Source: Hyphomicrobiales bacterium
Lineage (GTDB): Bacteria > Pseudomonadota > Alphaproteobacteria > Rhizobiales > Ancalomicrobiaceae
Direction: 5' to 3'
DNA length: 64,000 bases
NCBI GenBank assembly: GCA_021286855.1
Contig: JAJTBO010000001.1
Coordinates: forward strand, 485,238 to 549,237
The stretch's first letter is position 1, and each line of letters begins with the position of its first letter. Below, piece by piece: positions 53,083 through 61,792 of this stretch. The notes beneath the pieces were generated by a model. That model was not told the origin of the DNA. It did not search any database and was given only the letters and a program-made list of their open reading frames with translations. The translations under genes were made by a program, and so were the position numbers.

Positions 53083-53453
53083 GGCATGGATCTCCGGATG
53101 CGATCCGGAACGGAAGCGTCCGGTCGCACCTTCTTTCTCAAGGACCGTGCCATGTTTCCCATCCGTCTCGGGCGCGGCGAGATCTCACGATGGGAAACGC
53201 ATCGGACACGAAACGGCGGCTCGAGGGCCTCGCGCGGGGGCGGCGACGCCGTTCGCCCCGGTCGCGAGGCGAGGCAGAAATTGCCGACCGGCCGAACGCG
53301 CCGGGTCGTTTCTGCCGGCGAGGCGAGGGGGCGGATTCTTCGAATTCGAGCGATCCGAGTAAGATCTCAGTCATCATGCCTCTTCACTCGATTTTTCTGA
53401 ATTCATGCCAATCTGTCGCTCGAGTTCTCATCCGTGAGGGGAGTTTCGCGGCT
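53083..53453 (+). other. Divergent intergenic region before the carrier-protein cluster
   Basis: About 370 bases. The first two thirds are GC-rich with no supported gene. The last ~90 bases (from about 53340) are clearly richer in A and T and must hold the promoter of the carrier-protein operon; TAAGAT at 53360 is one candidate -10 box but no matching -35 is convincing. Confidence 0.4.
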
Positions 53454-53693
53454 ATGCAGATTCGTGAGTTGATCGGAAGCCACAAGATCATTCCGGTTCC
53501 GGTTGATCGTGTCGGCGACGAAGAGGATCTCTACGACCTCGGAATGACGTCCTTCGCCTCGGTTCAACTGATGTTGGCGCTGGAAGAAGCGTTCGACATC
53601 GAGTTCCCGGAATCGATGCTCAACCGGAAGACTTTCCAGTCGATCGCCTCGATCGATCGCTCCGTCTCCGAACTCGTCTCGGGAAGGGCCTGA
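53454..53693 (+). CDS. Stand-alone acyl/aminoacyl carrier protein
   Basis: 79 residues, four-helix carrier protein. The phosphopantetheine Ser is Ser33 in YDLGMTSFASVQLMLALEE, where the usual LGxDS has Thr instead of Asp, a variation found in carrier proteins served by the SerRS-like amino acid:carrier-protein ligases. DIEFPESMLNRKTFQSI follows. ATG 53454 gives a compact protein; the frame is open far upstream without homology. Four bases separate it from the dehydrogenase gene. Likely the substrate of the ligase encoded at 54894. Confidence 0.9.
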   Translation: MQIRELIGSHKIIPVPVDRVGDEEDLYDLGMTSFASVQLMLALEEAFDIEFPESMLNRKTFQSIASIDRSVSELVSGRA

Positions 53694-53697
53694 TCCC

Positions 53698-54888
53698 ATG
53701 AACATCGCCATCGATCCCACGACGCTCGCCGAGAGCGCGATCTCCCGCATGGCTCGCGTCGCGACCGAAGTCGCCGCGAAACACGCCGCCGACGTCGACT
53801 CCTCCGGCCGTTTCCCCGCCGAGACCTTCGAGGCTCTGAAGCGCGAGCGCCTGCTCGGCGTCTGGATCCCGAAGGACTTCGGCGGCGAGGGCGTCTCGTT
53901 GACCGAGATGTGCGATCTCGTCGCCCGCCTCGGCCAGGCCTGCGGTTCTTCGGCGATGATCTACGGTATGCATCAGATCAAGATGTCGAGCCTGATCCGG
54001 CATTGCGACGGCAGCCCGTGGCATCAGGACTACATGCGCGAGTGCGCCCGTGATCAGCTCCTGCTCGGTTCGGCGACGACCGAGGGCGGCATCGGCGGCG
54101 ACCTCCGCAATTCGATCTGCGCCGTCGAGGTCGAGGGCGATCGCTATCGGCTGACCAAGCAGGCGACCTGCATCTCCTACGGCCGCGCCGCCGACGCGAT
54201 CCTGGCGACCTGCCGTCGCGGGCCGGACTCCGCTTCGTCGGATCAGGTGATGGTGGTCTGCAAGAAAGGCGACTACGCGCTGCGCGAGACCGTCGACTGG
54301 AACGTCATGGGCATGCGCGGCACCCGGTCCGAGGGCTTCGAACTGATCTCGACGGGCGACGCCCGCCAGATCTTCGTCCAGCCCTTCGGCGAAATCGCCG
54401 CCCAGTCGATGCTGGCGATGGCCCACATCATCTGGTGCGCCACCTGGTTCGGCATCGCCGCCGACACCGTGGTCAAGGCCCAGGCATTCGTGAAGGCCGA
54501 GGCCAAGAAGCGGCCGGGCGTCGTGCCGCCGGGCGCGTTGCGCCTCGCCGAGGTCTCCGCCTCGCTGCAGAAGATGAAGAGCCTGCTGGTCGCCGGCATC
54601 GCCCGCTACGAGGCCGCGCTCGCCGACGAGGCGCTGATGAACACGCTGTCGTTCATCGCCGAGCTCAACACCATCAAGGTGTCGGCCTCGGAACTGGCGC
54701 TCGAGATCGCCCAGAAGTCGCTGATGATCACCGGCCTCGCCGGCTATCGCAACGAAGGCGTCTATTCGATCGCGCGCAACTACCGCGATCTCCTGTCCGC
54801 CGCGATCATGATCAACAACGACCGCATCCTCGGCAACACCGCCAATCTGCTCCTGATGAGCAAGGTCGACACGTCGCTCGGAGGCTGA
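53698..54888 (+). CDS. Acyl-CoA dehydrogenase-like flavoprotein
   Basis: 396 residues with the ACAD fold: N-terminal helices, [19 protein letters not shown], a middle beta domain with [17 protein letters not shown] and [14 protein letters not shown], and C-terminal helices with [15 protein letters not shown]. At the place of the catalytic Glu of MCAD-type enzymes (the YEGT motif) this protein reads [12 protein letters not shown], so the normal base is absent. In the cluster it may oxidise the carrier-bound aminoacyl group, as related flavoproteins do with prolyl-carrier proteins; that is inference. Confidence 0.9.
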   Translation: MNIAIDPTTLAESAISRMARVATEVAAKHAADVDSSGRFPAETFEALKRERLLGVWIPKDFGGEGVSLTEMCDLVARLGQACGSSAMIYGMHQIKMSSLIRHCDGSPWHQDYMRECARDQLLLGSATTEGGIGGDLRNSICAVEVEGDRYRLTKQATCISYGRAADAILATCRRGPDSASSDQVMVVCKKGDYALRETVDWNVMGMRGTRSEGFELISTGDARQIFVQPFGEIAAQSMLAMAHIIWCATWFGIAADTVVKAQAFVKAEAKKRPGVVPPGALRLAEVSASLQKMKSLLVAGIARYEAALADEALMNTLSFIAELNTIKVSASELALEIAQKSLMITGLAGYRNEGVYSIARNYRDLLSAAIMINNDRILGNTANLLLMSKVDTSLGG

Positions 54889-54893
54889 AGCGC

Positions 54894-55856
54894 ATGAACG
54901 CCGTTCCCCCCGCCTTCACGCCGGCCGAGCCGACCGTCGAACCGGTCGCCTCCGCCGCCAAGCCCTTCCTCGACGAACTGTTCGAGACCGGCGTGCTGAT
55001 CCCCTCCGGCGTCGACGGCCTCTACGGCCGCTCCGGCGCCTTCGAAGAGGTGATCGACCGCTTCGAGACCCTGGTCGAGCGCCACGCCCGCGAAGACGGC
55101 GCGGTGAAGATCCATTTCCCGCCGGCGATGCCGCGCGTGAACATGGAGAAGTCGGGCTATCTGAAGAGCTTTCCGCAGCTCGCCGGCTCGGTCCACTCCT
55201 TCATGGGCAACGACATGGACCACTGCCGTCTGCTCTCCGCCATCGCGGAAGGGACGGACTGGTCGCAGTTCCAGCAGCCGACCGACCTCGTCCTGACGCC
55301 GGCCGCCTGCTATCCGCTCTATCCGACGGTGGCCGCCAAGGGGCCGGTGCCGGCCGACGGACTGCTCTTCGACCTGAAGAGCTACTGCTTCCGGCACGAG
55401 CCGTCGAAGGAGCCGACCCGCATGCAGTTCTTCCGCATGCGCGAGAACGTTCGCATCGGCACCGCCGAGCAGGTCTCCGACTTCCGCGAGCGCTGGCTCG
55501 AGCGAGGTCCGAAGCTGATCCGTTCGCTCGAGCTGCCCTGCGCCCTCGACGTCGCCAACGATCCGTTCTTCGGCCGCGGCGGCAAGTTGATGGCGCGCAA
55601 TCAGCGTGACCAGCAGCTCAAGTTCGAACTGCTGATCCCGGTCAACTCGGTCGAGAACCCGACCGCCTGCCTCTCCTTCAACTACCACCAGGACCATTTC
55701 GGAACCCTGTGGGGGATGGAGCGCGAGGATGGCGAGAAGGCCCATTCGGCCTGCGTCGGCTTCGGCCTGGAGCGCATCGCGCTCGCTCTCTTCCGTCAGC
55801 ACGGCTCCGACGTCGAAGCCTGGCCGAAGAGCGTGCGCAAGGTGCTGTGGGGCTGA
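54894..55856 (+). CDS. Amino acid:[carrier protein] ligase (atypical SerRS homologue)
   Basis: 320 residues, class II synthetase catalytic core without the tRNA-binding coiled-coil arm of SerRS. Motif 2 in [22 protein letters not shown], split at residue 170, and motif 3 in [14 protein letters not shown]. Cys139, Glu184 and Cys287 have the spacing (45 and 103) of the zinc ligands I recall for the Bradyrhizobium enzyme. Characterised relatives activate glycine or alanine with ATP and load it on a carrier protein rather than tRNA. Starts 5 bases after the dehydrogenase gene. Confidence 0.93.
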   Translation: MNAVPPAFTPAEPTVEPVASAAKPFLDELFETGVLIPSGVDGLYGRSGAFEEVIDRFETLVERHAREDGAVKIHFPPAMPRVNMEKSGYLKSFPQLAGSVHSFMGNDMDHCRLLSAIAEGTDWSQFQQPTDLVLTPAACYPLYPTVAAKGPVPADGLLFDLKSYCFRHEPSKEPTRMQFFRMRENVRIGTAEQVSDFRERWLERGPKLIRSLELPCALDVANDPFFGRGGKLMARNQRDQQLKFELLIPVNSVENPTACLSFNYHQDHFGTLWGMEREDGEKAHSACVGFGLERIALALFRQHGSDVEAWPKSVRKVLWG

Positions 55857-55873
55857 GGCTCCGAAGCCGTGGC

Positions 55874-55915
55874 GTCGCGAATTCCCTTCTCCCCTTGAGG
55901 GAGAAGGAGACGCGT
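55874..55915. repeat. Short intergenic inverted repeat
   Basis: CCTTCTCCC..GGGAGAAGG near 55884-55908 forms a hairpin of the same CTCCC/GGGAG class as the repeat at 8410. It lies in the 100-base gap between the ligase and DUF1839 genes and may reduce read-through without ending the operon. Confidence 0.55.
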
Positions 55916-55956
55916 CGCGCGCGACGGAGATGCCGTCACCCGATCGAGGAGACCTC

Positions 55957-56943
55957 ATGCTCGCTCTCGACCCCGCGACCCATTGTCGCCATGCGCTCCA
56001 CGCCTCCGACCGGCGTTGGCCGCAGACCAACTGCTGGACCGATCTGTGGATCGAGATCGTCGCAGCCCTCGGCCACGATCCGCACGCCATGCTCGGCTTC
56101 ACGGTGATGCAGGACCACGAGGGCGATCAGGCGACCTTCTTCAAGGTCCAGACCGAGGACATGGAGCGCCTCTATGGGCTGCGCCTTCTCGAACTGTCGA
56201 TCTTCGATCGCTTCGAGACCCATGTCGTCGAGCAGTGCCGTCGCGGCCGCATCGTCGTCGTCGAGGTCGACGGCCATTTTCTGCCCGACACGCTCGGCGT
56301 CTCCTATCGCACGACGCATCCGAAGACGACGATCGGCGTCACCCGCATCGATCCCGCCGCCCGCCGTCTCGACTATTTCCACAACGACGGCTTTTTCGCG
56401 CTCGACGGCGAGGACTACGACGGCCTCTTCGGCCGCGCCGACGACCCCGTCGATCCGGCGAAGCTGCCGCCCTACTGCGAGTTCGTGAAGATCCCGGCGC
56501 AGGCGCCGAACCTCGATCTTCGCGCAGAAGCCGTGGCGCTGCTCGTCCGCCATCTTCGACGCCGCCCCGCCTCGAACCCGTTCGCCGCCTGGGCCGCCGA
56601 CTTCCCCGCCCACGCGCGCGATCTCGCGACCCGGCCGCCGGAGTGGTTCCACACCTACGCTTTCGCTCTGCCGCGCCAATACGGCGCGAATTTCGAACTT
56701 CTGGCGAGCCATCTGCGTTGGCTCGGCGACAGGGGCGAGACCGGCCTCGAACCGGCGGCGGAAGCCGCGGAAGCGATCGCGGAGACCGCCAAGGTCTTCC
56801 AGTTCAAGCTCGCCCGCGCCATGGCGCGCAAGAAGTTCGACGGTCTCGTCGAGATGATCGAAGCGATGGCCGCCGACTGGGAGCGGGTCATGGCGGCGCT
56901 CGACGCGAAATACCTCGGTCGATCCGTTCGCGACGCGGCCTGA
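55957..56943 (+). CDS. DUF1839 protein, possible aminoacyltransferase of the cluster
   Basis: 328 residues. The N-terminal part carries a conserved Cys (Cys26 in QTNCWTDLWIEI), GFTVMQDHEGDQATFFK, the VVEVDGHFLPDTLGVSY block, His121 in THPKTTIGVTRID and LDYFHNDGFFAL. This order (N-terminal Cys, VDxxYLP block, then a His before a beta strand) recalls the BtrH N-terminal cysteine acyltransferase fold, which moves an acyl group from a carrier protein to an acceptor. That relation is my inference; DUF1839 itself has no assigned function. The C-terminal half is helical. GAGGAGA precedes the ATG. Confidence 0.85.
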   Translation: MLALDPATHCRHALHASDRRWPQTNCWTDLWIEIVAALGHDPHAMLGFTVMQDHEGDQATFFKVQTEDMERLYGLRLLELSIFDRFETHVVEQCRRGRIVVVEVDGHFLPDTLGVSYRTTHPKTTIGVTRIDPAARRLDYFHNDGFFALDGEDYDGLFGRADDPVDPAKLPPYCEFVKIPAQAPNLDLRAEAVALLVRHLRRRPASNPFAAWAADFPAHARDLATRPPEWFHTYAFALPRQYGANFELLASHLRWLGDRGETGLEPAAEAAEAIAETAKVFQFKLARAMARKKFDGLVEMIEAMAADWERVMAALDAKYLGRSVRDAA

Positions 56944-56975
56944 GCCGGTCGTGTGGGTCGCAGGGACGGACCGAT

Positions 56976-57109
56976 GGTGCGCGATGCTTCGAGACGCGGG
57001 CCATGGGCCCGCTCCTCAGCATGAGGCGCTGGAGATTTCCGCTGCAAAAACAAACGCCTCATGCTGAGGAGGCGTGCGGAACGCACGCCGTCTCGAAGCA
57101 TCGCGCACC
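56976..57109. repeat. Long palindromic intergenic repeat, copy 3
   Basis: Outer arms GGTGCGCGATGCTTCGAGAC (56976-56995) and its exact complement (57090-57109), inner arms CTCCTCAGCATGAGGCG and CGCCTCATGCTGAGGAG. Side hairpins are GCGGGCC-at-GGGCCCGC on the left and GGCGTGCG-gaa-CGCACGCC on the right. The core is in the opposite orientation to that of copy 2. It lies between the DUF1839 and GH2-like genes. Confidence 0.92.
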
Positions 57110-57212
57110 CACGCCCGACCTCTCGACGCGCCAACCCCCGCCTCACGCCGCGCCGCGCTCTGGGCTAATCTCCGTCGTGCAGCCGCTGCCCCCGAGTCGC
57201 CGGAGACCGCCC

Positions 57213-59675
57213 GTGCCCGTCCGTCCCTACGAGACCTCCATCCTGCTCGACGCCGGCTGGATCGTCGTCGCGACCGCGCCGGACGCCGCGGCGATCCCGG
57301 CCGATCTCGCCGCGCCCCTCGACGCCGTCGTCGCCTCCGCCCCCGGAACCGTCGCCGGCGCGCTCGCCGCCTGCGGCCGCTTTTCGCTCGACGCGCAGAC
57401 GCGGCTGCATGATCGTGACTGGTGGTGGCGTCGCCGGCTCGATCTCGACGGCCGCCGCATCCTACGCTTCGAAGGGCTCGCCGGCCCGGCCGAGGTCTTT
57501 CTCGACGGCGAGAAGATCCTCGACAGCGACAGCATGTTCCTCTCCCACGAGGTCGAGGTCGATCTCGCTCCCGACAGTGAGCTGGCGATCGTCTTCCGCT
57601 CGCTCGTCGCCCGCCTGGAGCGCGTCAAGCCGAAGCGCGCCCGCTGGCGCTCGACCCTCGTCGCCGAGCAACGCCTGCGGGCCGTCCGCACGACGCTCCT
57701 CGGCCACATGCCCGGCTGGTGCCCGCCGGTCGACGTGATCGGCCCGTTCCGCCCGATCCGCGCGATCGATCCCGTAGCCCAGCCGCTCGCCGACGTCCGC
57801 CTCGCCGCCACCTGGGACGGCATCGACGGTCACCTCGAAGCGCGGCTGACGCCCGCGCCCGGCCGCCCGCTCGACGGCGCGACGGTGCGCTGCGCCGGTT
57901 GCGAGGCGAAGGTCGTGGTCGGATCGGACGGCGTCGGCGTCGCCCGCCTGCATCTCGCCGGCATCGCCCCGTGGTGGCCGGCGACGCACGGCGGTCCGAC
58001 GCTGCACGACGTCGGCCTCGATTTCGCCGGGACGATCGTTCCCCTCGGCCGCGTCGGCTTCCGCCGCGTCGAGATCGACCGCGACGCGGACGGCAAGGGC
58101 TTCGGCCTGCGGATCAACGGCGTCGCCGTCTTCGCCCGCGGCGTCGTCTGGACGCCGCACGATCTCCTGCGCCTTGCGAGCGATCGCGCCGCGCTCGAGG
58201 CCGATCTCGGCCGTCTCGCCGCTGCCGGCCTGAACATGGTCCGCGTCGCCGGCATCGGCTGCTACGAAGGCCCCGACTTCCACGCCCTCTGCGATGAACT
58301 CGGACTGATGGTCTGGCAGGACTTGATGTTCGCGAATTTCGATTATCCGACCGATCCCGCCTTTCTCGATCTCTGCCGACGCGAGGCCGAGGAGACGCTC
58401 GGCCGGCTCTCCGCCTCGCCGTCGCTCGTCGTGGTCTGCGGCGGCTCGGAAGTGACCCAGCAGGCCGCGATGATGGGTCTGCCGCCCGCCGCCTGGGGCC
58501 ATGTCCTCTTCGACGAGGTTCTGCCCGAGGTCGCCCGCCGCCTCCTCCCCGACGTGCCCTGGCTGCGCTCGACCCCGGACGGCGGCGCGATGCCCTTCTC
58601 CGTGCGCGAAGGCGTCGGCCACTGGTTCGGCGTCGGCGCCTATCGCCGGCCGCTCGCCGACGCGCGCCGCGCGCGGGTGCGCTTCGCCGCCGAATGCCTC
58701 GCCTTCGCCCATGTCCCCGAGCCGGTCGGCCTCGGCCGCGCCCTGCCGGTCCCGCCGGTCCATCATCCGAAGTGGAAGGAGAGCGTCCCGCGCGACCTGT
58801 CCGCCGGCTGGGACTTCGAGGACATCCGCCTCCACTACGAGGCCGAGGTCTTCCGAACCGATCCGCACGCCCTGCGGCTCGAGGATCCGGCGCGATATCT
58901 CGACCTCGCCCGCGCCGCGACCGCCCATGTCGTGGAGGAAACCCTCCGCGAGTTCCGCCGGCCGGGTTCGCCGACCCGCGGCGCGCTCGTCCTCCTTCAT
59001 CGCGACGCCCGCATGGGCGCCGGCTGGGGCTACGTCGACGCCTTCGGCGCGCCGAAGTCGAGCTTCCACGCGCTCGCCCGCGCCAACCGTCCGATCGCGC
59101 TGATCCTCGCCGACGAAGGCGTCGACGGCCTCGACGTCCACCTGATCAACGAGACCGCCGCGCCGGTCGTCGGCCGCCTGGAGCTCGTCGCGCTGGCCGA
59201 CGGCGCGCGCGCCGCCGTCTCCGCCACCCGCGACGTCGAAATCCCGCCGCGCGGCGCGCTGAGCTTCGCCGCGACCGACCTCTTCGGGGCCTTCTTCGAC
59301 GTGACCCGCGCCTATCGCTTCGGCCCGCCGGCGCACGACGCGACGCATGCCCGTCTCGTCGGCCCGGCCGGTGAGACGCTCGCCGAAGCCTTCCATTTTC
59401 CCGGCGGCCGCGACCTCGCCCGCCGCGTCTGCGGACTGTCCGCGCGCCTGGAAGGCGGGGAGGGAGCTTGGCGTCTCGTCATCGCCACGACCGCCTTGGC
59501 GACGTCGGTGTCGATCGTCGACGAGAACTATCTCGCCGAGGACGACGGCTTCCACCTCGCCCCCGGCGAGCGGACGATCGCGCTGGTGCGCCGGCCCGAC
59601 GCGCATGACGGCGCGCGTCCCGACTGCGTCGTCACGGCGCTGAACGCCGTCGAGACCGCCCGCTGCCGCGCCTGA
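57213..59675 (+). CDS. GH2 / beta-mannosidase-like glycoside hydrolase
   Basis: 820 residues. N-terminal jelly-roll sugar-binding domain (DWWWRRRLDLDG), immunoglobulin-like domains, a TIM barrel from about residue 290 (VRVAGIGCYEGPDFHALCDEL, LMVWQDLMFANFDYP in pieces) and a C-terminal part. Candidate acid/base Glu413 lies in VVCGGSEVTQQ, where true beta-mannosidases read GNNE, and candidate nucleophile Glu494 in FAAECLAFAHVP. GTG 57213 with GGAGA six bases upstream is the start. It may act on, or merely bind, a mannose-type acceptor of the carrier pathway. No signal peptide is seen, so cytosolic. Confidence 0.85.
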   Translation: MPVRPYETSILLDAGWIVVATAPDAAAIPADLAAPLDAVVASAPGTVAGALAACGRFSLDAQTRLHDRDWWWRRRLDLDGRRILRFEGLAGPAEVFLDGEKILDSDSMFLSHEVEVDLAPDSELAIVFRSLVARLERVKPKRARWRSTLVAEQRLRAVRTTLLGHMPGWCPPVDVIGPFRPIRAIDPVAQPLADVRLAATWDGIDGHLEARLTPAPGRPLDGATVRCAGCEAKVVVGSDGVGVARLHLAGIAPWWPATHGGPTLHDVGLDFAGTIVPLGRVGFRRVEIDRDADGKGFGLRINGVAVFARGVVWTPHDLLRLASDRAALEADLGRLAAAGLNMVRVAGIGCYEGPDFHALCDELGLMVWQDLMFANFDYPTDPAFLDLCRREAEETLGRLSASPSLVVVCGGSEVTQQAAMMGLPPAAWGHVLFDEVLPEVARRLLPDVPWLRSTPDGGAMPFSVREGVGHWFGVGAYRRPLADARRARVRFAAECLAFAHVPEPVGLGRALPVPPVHHPKWKESVPRDLSAGWDFEDIRLHYEAEVFRTDPHALRLEDPARYLDLARAATAHVVEETLREFRRPGSPTRGALVLLHRDARMGAGWGYVDAFGAPKSSFHALARANRPIALILADEGVDGLDVHLINETAAPVVGRLELVALADGARAAVSATRDVEIPPRGALSFAATDLFGAFFDVTRAYRFGPPAHDATHARLVGPAGETLAEAFHFPGGRDLARRVCGLSARLEGGEGAWRLVIATTALATSVSIVDENYLAEDDGFHLAPGERTIALVRRPDAHDGARPDCVVTALNAVETARCRA

Positions 59676-59676
59676 G

Positions 59677-60516
59677 CTATTCGTAACGTTCGAACAGCAG
59701 CACGGCGTTGGGGCTCTCGCGCGTGTAGCCGACGACGGCGCAGCCGTTCGCCTCGCGGATCGGCGCTTCGCCGGCGAGCCGGAGGCGCCAGCCGTCGACG
59801 CGCACGCCGCGGACATGGTAGGGCGCCGGCGCGCATCCCTTCTTGAAGGTGAAGGCGACGCCCTCGATGGCGCTCTCGCCTGTTCCGAACCTGCCGACGA
59901 ACATCACCTGGCCCGGTTCGATGGTCCCGGCTATCGAGGCCTTCGGTTTGCGATAGACGATCCGCCCGGCGGCGAAGTCGATCGTCATGTCGGAGCCGTT
60001 GTGGTCATAGCCTCCGGCCGTGTCGTCCGGGCGCAGCACCGGCGCTCGAACCGCCGGCGGCGTCTTCGTCACGCCGTAGTCGATCGCTTCCGCGACGAGC
60101 TTCTCGCCGTTCCACACCATCCAGATCTTGCAGCTCTTTGCGCCGTGGCACGCCGGTCCGCTGCGGGTGTAGACGACCCGCGGCCGCGCGTCGCCGACCA
60201 CCTCCATGCCGTCGAGGTCGTCGACGAGCAGGCGCGCGTCTTCCGAATAGATGCCCGAGCGCACGCTCCAACCGGCCGCGCCGCGACACAGGACCCCGGG
60301 CCCGTCGACCAGAACATCGGTGGAGGTTTCGCTGCGCACCGGTTGCGAGGTCACGATCGCGCCTTCTCCAAGCGAGAAGCTCCCGCCCGCGGCGACGCAT
60401 TTGGCGCGGAACAGGGCCGCGACCGCCTCGGCGGGCGTCCGCCCGCCCGACGTCGCGGCGAAGGCGGCGGTCGCCGACGTCACGAGGAGAACGGCGGCGA
60501 AGAGCGCTTTTCCCAT
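59677..60516 (-). CDS. Secreted hypothetical protein
   Basis: 279 residues. Signal peptide to about residue 21 (SATAAFAA), then a beta-rich mature part with four or five Cys (FRAKCVAAGG, VLCRGAAG, ACHGAKSCKIW, FKKGCAPAP). No family recognised. GGGAGG before the ATG fixes the start at 60516, and the frame is open further without homology. Its stop codon is one base from the stop of the GH2-like gene on the other strand. Confidence 0.7.
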   Translation of the reverse strand: MGKALFAAVLLVTSATAAFAATSGGRTPAEAVAALFRAKCVAAGGSFSLGEGAIVTSQPVRSETSTDVLVDGPGVLCRGAAGWSVRSGIYSEDARLLVDDLDGMEVVGDARPRVVYTRSGPACHGAKSCKIWMVWNGEKLVAEAIDYGVTKTPPAVRAPVLRPDDTAGGYDHNGSDMTIDFAAGRIVYRKPKASIAGTIEPGQVMFVGRFGTGESAIEGVAFTFKKGCAPAPYHVRGVRVDGWRLRLAGEAPIREANGCAVVGYTRESPNAVLLFERYE

Positions 60517-60780
60517 GGAGCCTCCCGGATCGAAGCGGCGTCGAGGGAGCGACGCCGATGTCTTCGCCCCGACGATCGTGACGCGATGGTCCGCGCGACC
60601 CGAGGGGCGGACGAGAGGATACTCGATCGGAGCGTGGCGCAGGAGGCCATCCCGCTCGGGAGGAGCGATGTTCGCATCGTCGCCCACGGGGCGGATCGGC
60701 GACGCGCGAGCGAACGTTCGAGCCGACTGCCGAGCTACGACCTCATCGCGAACTCCGATCTTGCCGGCCGGACCGCGGCT

Positions 60781-61005
60781 TCAGGGCGTCGACGGCTCGA
60801 TCCAGACCGAATAGCGGTCGTTCGAGAGTTGATCGACCATGGTGTCGACGTCGACCGCCGCGCGGGCGTTCGCGACGGGATCCATGATCATCGGGAGGAT
60901 CGCTTCGAGCGCCGCACGGGCGCGCTGACGAAGTTCGGCGCCGGGATGTTCGGCTTCGAACGCGCCGATGAAGGCTTCGACGAGGGCATCGGTGACGAGG
61001 TGCAT
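60781..61005 (-). CDS. Small hypothetical protein
   Basis: 74 residues, MHLVTDALVEAFIGAFEAEH, then a helical stretch (RQRARAALEAILPMIMDP) and VDTMVDQLSNDRYSVWIEP. Codon use is like the host. A GGAAG lies upstream of the ATG. No family recognised. A longer start at 61167 is in frame but its extra part lies in low-GC sequence and looks non-coding. Confidence 0.5.
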   Translation of the reverse strand: MHLVTDALVEAFIGAFEAEHPGAELRQRARAALEAILPMIMDPVANARAAVDVDTMVDQLSNDRYSVWIEPSTP

Positions 61006-61508
61006 GGGCGATCTTCCGTCCTTCGCAATGGCGATGGCCCATGTACTACTTTCGTATAGATTTGGGCTATTGGGCGGACTACGAAGAGTAAAATATCGAT
61101 CCTGCACGAGCCGCGGCTCCGAGCGCGACGCGCAACCGAATCCTTCGTGGTTCGCCGAAGCCGACATCCCCGCATGCGTCGCCGCGCCGACGAGATCGGC
61201 GAGCCTCGCGGCGCGTCCCGAACGATCGATCGACTTTCGGAAGGAAGGAATTGGCTGGGAGGCGGACCCAGTGAAGGTGTAAATTCAACGCATTGATATC
61301 GTCTGATTTGATTTGATTTTATCGCCTCGGGATACGAAAGACGGGACAAATCGAGGGGCCGACATACCACTGAGGCCTATGCCAAAATACCTTGTGTATA
61401 TGAGCAATGATGGCCGACGGGGCGAAACCCGACTCAAAAGCCTACTTGCGGGCAAGCCGTCCACGAGCGACAAGACGGCTGTGACGTCAGGGCTCGCTTG
61501 GAGGGGGT
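61006..61508. other. Lower-GC region before the truncated acyltransferase, no gene seen
   Basis: Base composition falls sharply here, with TTTGATTTGATTTTATC near 61304-61321 and other AT-rich words, unlike the rest of the window. Open frames on both strands are short and lack ribosome sites or recognisable motifs. The stretch looks like acquired DNA flanking the insertion sequences and probably contains the promoter of the acyltransferase gene. Confidence 0.45.
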
Positions 61509-61703
61509 ATGGGTGTACTTCGGCTCATTCTCGCGGTGTCGGTAATTCTCAATCACTCCCCAATCGCACTTGCCCCTTGGCGCCCGTTGGTCCCAGGCGA
61601 TCTCGCCGTGCAGGCCTTTTTCGTCATATCGGGTTTCTACATGTCACTCGTCTTGTCGACCAAGTATCTCGGAGTCGATGGCAAAATCGTATCCCTCCGG
61701 TGA
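61509..61703 (+). pseudogene. Acyltransferase family 3 (OafA/YrhL-like), truncated by IS66
   Basis: Only the first ~60 residues remain: MGVLRLILAVSVILNHSPIA and VQAFFVISGFYMSLVLSTKY are the classic first two helices of membrane acyltransferase-3 proteins, which acetylate or succinylate surface sugars and are normally 330-650 residues long. GGAGGGGG before the ATG shows it was a real gene. The frame runs into the IS66 end at 61689 and stops at a TGA inside the inverted repeat. The rest must lie beyond the insertions, outside the window, or be lost. Confidence 0.85.
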
Positions 61704-61792
61704 CGGCCGCCTTGCTGGGTGGCGTCGTTCCGACCACGTTCGCCGCAGGCTGATCCGGCACTGATGCCGGCAGTACTGCTGGAGGCTGGTCC

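Noticed and set aside
56655..57146. Protein-like frame over palindromic repeat copy 3 (HAEERAHGPRLEAS)
   Set aside because: It is translation of the repeat; the same phrase arises from the other copies and is a known type of spurious annotation.
61285..61473. 62-codon minus-strand frame in the low-GC region
   Set aside because: No ribosome site, family or conserved pattern; the region looks non-coding.
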